40,467 nucleotides of DNA from Gammaproteobacteria bacterium (GTDB lineage: Bacteria; Pseudomonadota; Gammaproteobacteria; Steroidobacterales; GCA-2729495), in assembly GCA_024277915.1 (NCBI GenBank), contig JAJRUG010000078.1:1-40467 (forward strand), in the 5' to 3' direction. Below, piece after piece: positions 38,096 through 40,467 of this stretch. How positions within the stretch are numbered: the stretch's first letter is position 1; the number at the start of each line of letters is the position of its first letter. The translations under genes and the position numbers were made by a program. Under the pieces are notes generated by a model, which made no database searches, was not told where the DNA came from, and saw nothing but the letters and a program-made list of their open reading frames with translations.

Positions 38096-38740
38096 GTGTG
38101 CCCGGCATGGGCATGATTTTATGGGGTGCAAGTCCCCTGTACATTATCCGGAGAGTAGTCATTACTGGCAACTTAAAAAGTACTAGCCGACGGCAAGGGC
38201 GGAAGGGCGACCGACCGTCTGAAAGAAGCCTGAGTGCAAAACTGCGAGCCGACGAACAGAAACTGCATATAAAGGCCGAGCCCCAGGGCGAGTCAGCACC
38301 ACATGACGAAGCCCATCCAGACCTCTGGGAGAGGGTAAATGCAGCGGTTGTGCAGGGAAGGATCATGCTCTTGCCCGGGGAGATCTGCTCAACTTTGCGC
38401 CCACCTGCAGGTGGTAGCGCTTCATGTAGTAATGCATGGGGTGATTGAGCAGAAGTCAGCAGACGGCATAGTAGTGGATTCCTGGCGGATGAAGCGAAGG
38501 CCTGAAGCCAAAAGAGGAAATCTCGCACCATGCTCTATGCTCAGTTTGAGCCGACCGGCTCTCGCAAGAGGCGATAGGCGCGCTGGTGAGGATGATATTT
38601 TCAAAGTTAATCAAGCTTCTATACCTTGGTTTTCTTGTCCGACTACGGTCCGACACTTTTGGTAACCGCCTTGGTACGGACCCGTATGCCAGGTGGTGTG
38701 GGAGGGAGGGGGATCAAAACCCCCTTCCTATCCCTCTTAT
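38096..38740 (+). mobile_element. ORF-less group II intron, class C-like, in an attC-like site
   Basis: The 5' end GTGTGCCCGGCATGGG and the following domain I sequence (GGGGTGCAAGTCCCCTGTAC, then a TGCGAGCCGACGAACAG segment) fit a bacterial group II intron. A domain V-like hairpin lies at 38665-38696 (ACCGCCTTGG, then GTATGCCAGGTGGT) with a CGC triad as in class IIC. Domain VI-like stem 38700-38734 has G-rich and C-rich arms around ATCAAAA with a bulged A. No reverse-transcriptase frame remains, so at about 645 nt it is a deleted, non-autonomous form. The exact 3' boundary is uncertain by a few bases. Confidence 0.7.
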
Positions 38741-38780
38741 ATGTCGTTTGTCTTGAACTCATCCTGACCCTGTGCTTATA

Positions 38781-38808
38781 TGTGTATATTCCTTTCGTAT
38801 TATACACA
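38781..38808. promoter_or_regulatory. palindromic operator upstream of vapBC
   Basis: TGTGTATA (38781-38788) and TATACACA (38801-38808) are perfect inverted repeats separated by 12 bp and end 12 bp before the vapB ATG. VapBC complexes bind GTATAC-like palindromes over their own promoter, and this site fits that in position and sequence. Confidence 0.6.
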
Positions 38809-38820
38809 CGGTAAATCACT

Positions 38821-39015
38821 ATGCGCACCAACATTGTAATTGATGATGAACTCATGAGCCGGGTCATGAAGGCAACTGGCCTCAGGACAAAGCGTGAAGT
38901 TGTGGAAATGGGGCTAAAAGCCCTGCTTAAGCTAAAAAAGCAGGAAAATATCAGAAATTTCCGCGGCAAACTTGATTGGGTGGGTGATCTGGATGACATG
39001 AGAGCTGATAAGTGA
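38821..39015 (+). CDS. vapB: VapB-type antitoxin
   Basis: The product is 64 aa. MRTNIVIDDELMSRVMKATG, then RTKREVVEMGLKAL is the ribbon-helix-helix VapB pattern (DUF2191-like), and the C-terminal acidic helix would wrap the toxin. Translation overlaps vapC (GTGA). This module reads rightward, opposite to most neighbours, and has its own operator. Confidence 0.87.
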   Translation: MRTNIVIDDELMSRVMKATGLRTKREVVEMGLKALLKLKKQENIRNFRGKLDWVGDLDDMRADK

Positions 39016-39413
39016 TCGTTGTTGATTCAAGTGTTTGGATTGACTATTTTACAGGCAAGAACACCTCAGCGGCGAGGAAACTTGATTCACTGCTTGGAGA
39101 TGAACCTGTTGCTATCGGTGACTTGATGCTCACTGAAGTACTACAAGGATTTCGAACAGAGAAGGACTTTCGCAAAGCTAAAGAACTTTTGATGTCTCTT
39201 GTCATCGTCAATATGCTTGATACCGTCATTGCACTGAAAAGTGCAGAGAATTTTCGGATGTTGCGAAAAAAGGGAATCACCATACGTAAAACAATCGACA
39301 CGATCATTGCAACCTACTGTATTGAAAATAAACTACCTCTACTGCACTCTGACAAGGACTTTCAGCCTTTTCACAAGCACCTTAAATTAAAGAACGCTGG
39401 TGCAGGCATATAA
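39012..39413 (+). CDS. vapC: VapC toxin, PIN-domain ribonuclease
   Basis: The product is 133 aa. The PIN acidic residues are in place: Asp5 in VVDSSVWIDYF, Glu42 in LTEVLQGF, Asp96 in KTIDTIIA, and Asp114/Asp116 in HSDKDF. It is a predicted tRNA or rRNA endonuclease held by VapB. The start is GTG at 39012. The TAA stop lies within the ATATAACC end of an attC-like palindrome. Confidence 0.88.
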   Translation: MIVVDSSVWIDYFTGKNTSAARKLDSLLGDEPVAIGDLMLTEVLQGFRTEKDFRKAKELLMSLVIVNMLDTVIALKSAENFRMLRKKGITIRKTIDTIIATYCIENKLPLLHSDKDFQPFHKHLKLKNAGAGI

Positions 39414-39490
39414 CCGCAGTGATCAGCGGCCGGCTGTAAGCCGGTCCGGCACTTGCGCAGCAAGTGCGTACTGATTGCACTTGTATGGTT
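39409..39490 (-). repeat. attC-like palindrome after vapC
   Basis: Outer arms TATAACCGCAGTGATCAG (from 39409) and CTGATTGCACTTGTATGGTT (to 39490) pair imperfectly. Inside is a perfect 8-bp hairpin GCACTTGC/GCAAGTGC (39449-39456, 39460-39467). On the leftward strand it ends in GCGGTTATATGCC, similar to the core after hicB. It would be the attC of the GFA cassette to its right. Confidence 0.5.
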
Positions 39491-39523
39491 GTTTCAATAG
39501 CAAAACGGGTAAAGTGAGGCTCA

Positions 39524-39543
39524 CCTTCAGTAACGGCTGAAGG
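39524..39543. terminator. short hairpin after the GFA gene
   Basis: CCTTCAG (39524-39530) and CTGAAGG (39537-39543) form a perfect 7-bp stem with a 6-nt loop, starting right at the stop codon of the leftward GFA gene. No strong T run follows, so termination is only possible. Confidence 0.35.
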
Positions 39544-39544
39544 C

Positions 39545-39946
39545 TCAGGTGTTTGGAGGCCGTTCTTCGAATTGTGGGAGATCATCATATATATCATGCC
39601 ATTGAGCCTTGGAGCCTACGAAGATATGTGACTCCGGCTTTATACCGGGATCTCCTTCAATCGTACCAAGCGTTACCGTGGTGATCTTACCTTTGTCGGT
39701 TCCTGCTAATGTCGAGCCACACTCACTACAAAAGCACCATCCACCACCTGGCAACGCTTCGTATACTTTTACAAGGCCTTCTCCTGAGGTCCAAATAAAA
39801 TCACCTGGATTGAATTCTGCATAAGTAGAAAATGCTGCACCATGCTGACGTCTACACATAGAACAATGGCAGTGATCTGCATCAAAGAGTGGCCCAGTGA
39901 CTTCGTAACGAACCTTGCCACATAAACATCCACCTTTAATTGTCAT
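39545..39946 (-). CDS. GFA-family (CENP-V domain) protein
   Basis: The product is 133 aa from the ATG at 39946, chosen because AGGAG lies 8 nt upstream and the protein then starts MTIKGGCLCGKVRY as family members do. Zinc cysteines are complete: CLC, then CHCSMCRRQHG, then WCFCSECGSTLA. The family is named for a formaldehyde-glutathione enzyme, but most members have unknown substrates. Genes of this family are frequent in integron cassettes. Confidence 0.85.
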   Translation of the reverse strand: MTIKGGCLCGKVRYEVTGPLFDADHCHCSMCRRQHGAAFSTYAEFNPGDFIWTSGEGLVKVYEALPGGGWCFCSECGSTLAGTDKGKITTVTLGTIEGDPGIKPESHIFVGSKAQWHDIYDDLPQFEERPPNT

Positions 39947-39966
39947 CTCGGTTTCTCCTATATGCT

Positions 39967-40008
39967 CCCTAAATGCCTGCGGCAGCGGCCGGCGCCGCAC
40001 TCATTAAT
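39967..40008 (-). repeat. degenerate attC-like site after the DUF5062 gene
   Basis: The plus strand has CCCTAAATGCC (from 39968), close to the CCCTAACGCC of site R4, followed by a GC-rich palindromic stretch (CTGCGGCAGCGGCCGGCG) up to the TAA stop of the DUF5062 gene at 40004. The right end lacks a clean AAC core. Confidence 0.3.
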
Positions 40009-40246
40009 GATCCTCTTGCTTCGACGCCCAAATAGCCAGTCTATGCCTGATCGATTTCTGCGCCACTTGATCAGGGTGAAGCGGCTGGATCAACTTGTCA
40101 TGTACAAGCAAGCGGTAAATATATTCGAGTTTGTCGGTTGCCGAATCTGTTGCCTCAAACTCAACGACACCACGTTTTTCACCGTATGCAACGCCGAGGG
40201 CAATCGCCTTCTTCACTAGCTCTTTCTCATTCTCGAGCTTTTTCAC
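40004..40246 (-). CDS. DUF5062-family small protein
   Basis: The product is 80 aa. MKKLENEKELVKKAIALGV, then YGEKRGVVEF and EYIYRLLVHDKLIQPL, then RLAIWASKQ resembles the DUF5062 family that I recall from Vibrio and relatives. The start is GTG at 40246. Function unknown. It sits between attC-like sites as a single-gene cassette would. Confidence 0.65.
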   Translation of the reverse strand: MKKLENEKELVKKAIALGVAYGEKRGVVEFEATDSATDKLEYIYRLLVHDKLIQPLHPDQVAQKSIRHRLAIWASKQEDH

Positions 40247-40280
40247 TCGGTTTTACGCCAATGGTTCGACAAACCGAGCC

Positions 40281-40330
40281 CCCTAACGCCGCGACTGCAG
40301 TGCAAAAATAAAAGCCAGCGATGGTAACCG
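40281..40330 (-). repeat. attC-like site R4, cut by an IS
   Basis: It has CCCTAAC (40281-40287; GTTAGGG on the leftward strand), then CGCGACTGCAG and AGCCAGCGATGGTAAC, matching R1-R3. The match is lost at GGTAACC, just before an IS3-family end at 40331, so the IS appears to have inserted into this site. Confidence 0.5.
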
Positions 40331-40467
40331 TGTGATCTTCCCCCGATAAAACGGACACAGGTTAATTTGCTGTTGCCATATGTTCATATTCCACCGGGGT
40401 GCTGTAATTAAGTCCCGAGTGCAGTCGCTGGTAATTGTAGAACTGATTGATGTAGCTGTTCAGAGCA
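40331..40467 (-). mobile_element. IS3-family insertion sequence, right part outside the window
   Basis: The element appears to start near TGTGATCTTCCCCCGATA (40331), a plausible terminal repeat with TG at the tip, and continues past the window edge. It contains the 3' end of a leftward transposase gene. Confidence 0.6.
40362..40467 (-). CDS. IS3-family transposase OrfB, C-terminal fragment
   Basis: Only the last 34 codons are in the window. They encode ALNSYINQFYNYQRLHSGL, then N-Y-S-T-P-V-E-Y-E, the end of the integrase core domain of IS3-family transposases (Y-N-x-x-R-x-H-S, then L, then T-P). The gene continues to the right beyond the window. Confidence 0.75.
   Translation of the reverse strand, partial: ALNSYINQFYNYQRLHSGLNYSTPVEYEHMATAN

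Noticed and set aside
38339-38665. A 108-codon plus-strand protein gene inside the intron
   Set aside because: It reads through structured intron RNA domains and has no reverse-transcriptase motif; at most it holds the first residues of a lost intron protein.
35906-40330. The related palindromes as a CRISPR array
   Set aside because: They are 1-2 kb apart with genes between them, not regularly spaced short repeats with unique spacers.

Overview
The window looks like a chromosomal segment of a marine-type gammaproteobacterium. The evidence is gene content and order: priA then argS and an FtsN-like SPOR protein, and the block dsbA, cytochrome c4, engB and polA. I found no rRNA, tRNA or CRISPR array. 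Nothing was searched against databases; all family names rest on motifs and recalled family patterns.

Left part (1-18.4 kb). A leftward ECF sigma-factor operon (sigma, membrane anti-sigma candidate, two small exported proteins) diverges from a rightward run of priA, argS, a SPOR protein, a CapA-like lipoprotein and a PLP deaminase-family enzyme. The gap between these divergent units holds DnaA-box matches, an AT-rich stretch and clustered GATC sites, so it resembles an origin. Next come a leftward FixL/FixJ-like pair followed by a DksA/TraR-like zinc protein, then moaD-moaE, a DsbA-like lipoprotein, cytochrome c4, engB and polA. Several long palindromes with a constant loop and variable stems sit between genes (4457, 9389, 9543, 15529, 30908; one broken copy at 15683).

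Centre (18.4-33.5 kb). A leftward arginine operon is led by its own repressor: argR, argG, a P-loop gene of unknown function, argC, argD, an N-acyl-ornithine-type carbamoyltransferase, argB, a short argH and lptM. A double ARG-box-like operator overlaps the argR start. No N-acetylglutamate synthase or deacylase gene is present in the operon, so the P-loop gene is a candidate for a missing step. To the right lie an esterase, divergent FlhC-like and FlhD-like regulator genes around a 24-bp palindrome (the FlhD-like frame has an internal stop), a YadG/YadH-type ABC exporter, and a lemA/M48 protease pair.

Right part (33.5-40.5 kb). This is an accessory region of small genes: toxin-antitoxin modules (BrnTA remnant, two ParE-type, HicAB, VapBC), two GFA-domain proteins (one broken), a DUF5062-type protein and an internally deleted SDR. 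They are separated by related 50-80 bp imperfect palindromes. Several of these palindromes contain the stop codon of the neighbouring gene in a TAAC core and end in GTTAGGC-like cores, as integron attC sites do. One is followed directly by an ORF-less group IIC-like intron in the orientation expected for attC-targeting introns, and another is cut by an IS3-family end at the right edge. I read it as an integron cassette array (or a cluster of attC sites lacking an integrase); any integrase would lie to the right of the window.
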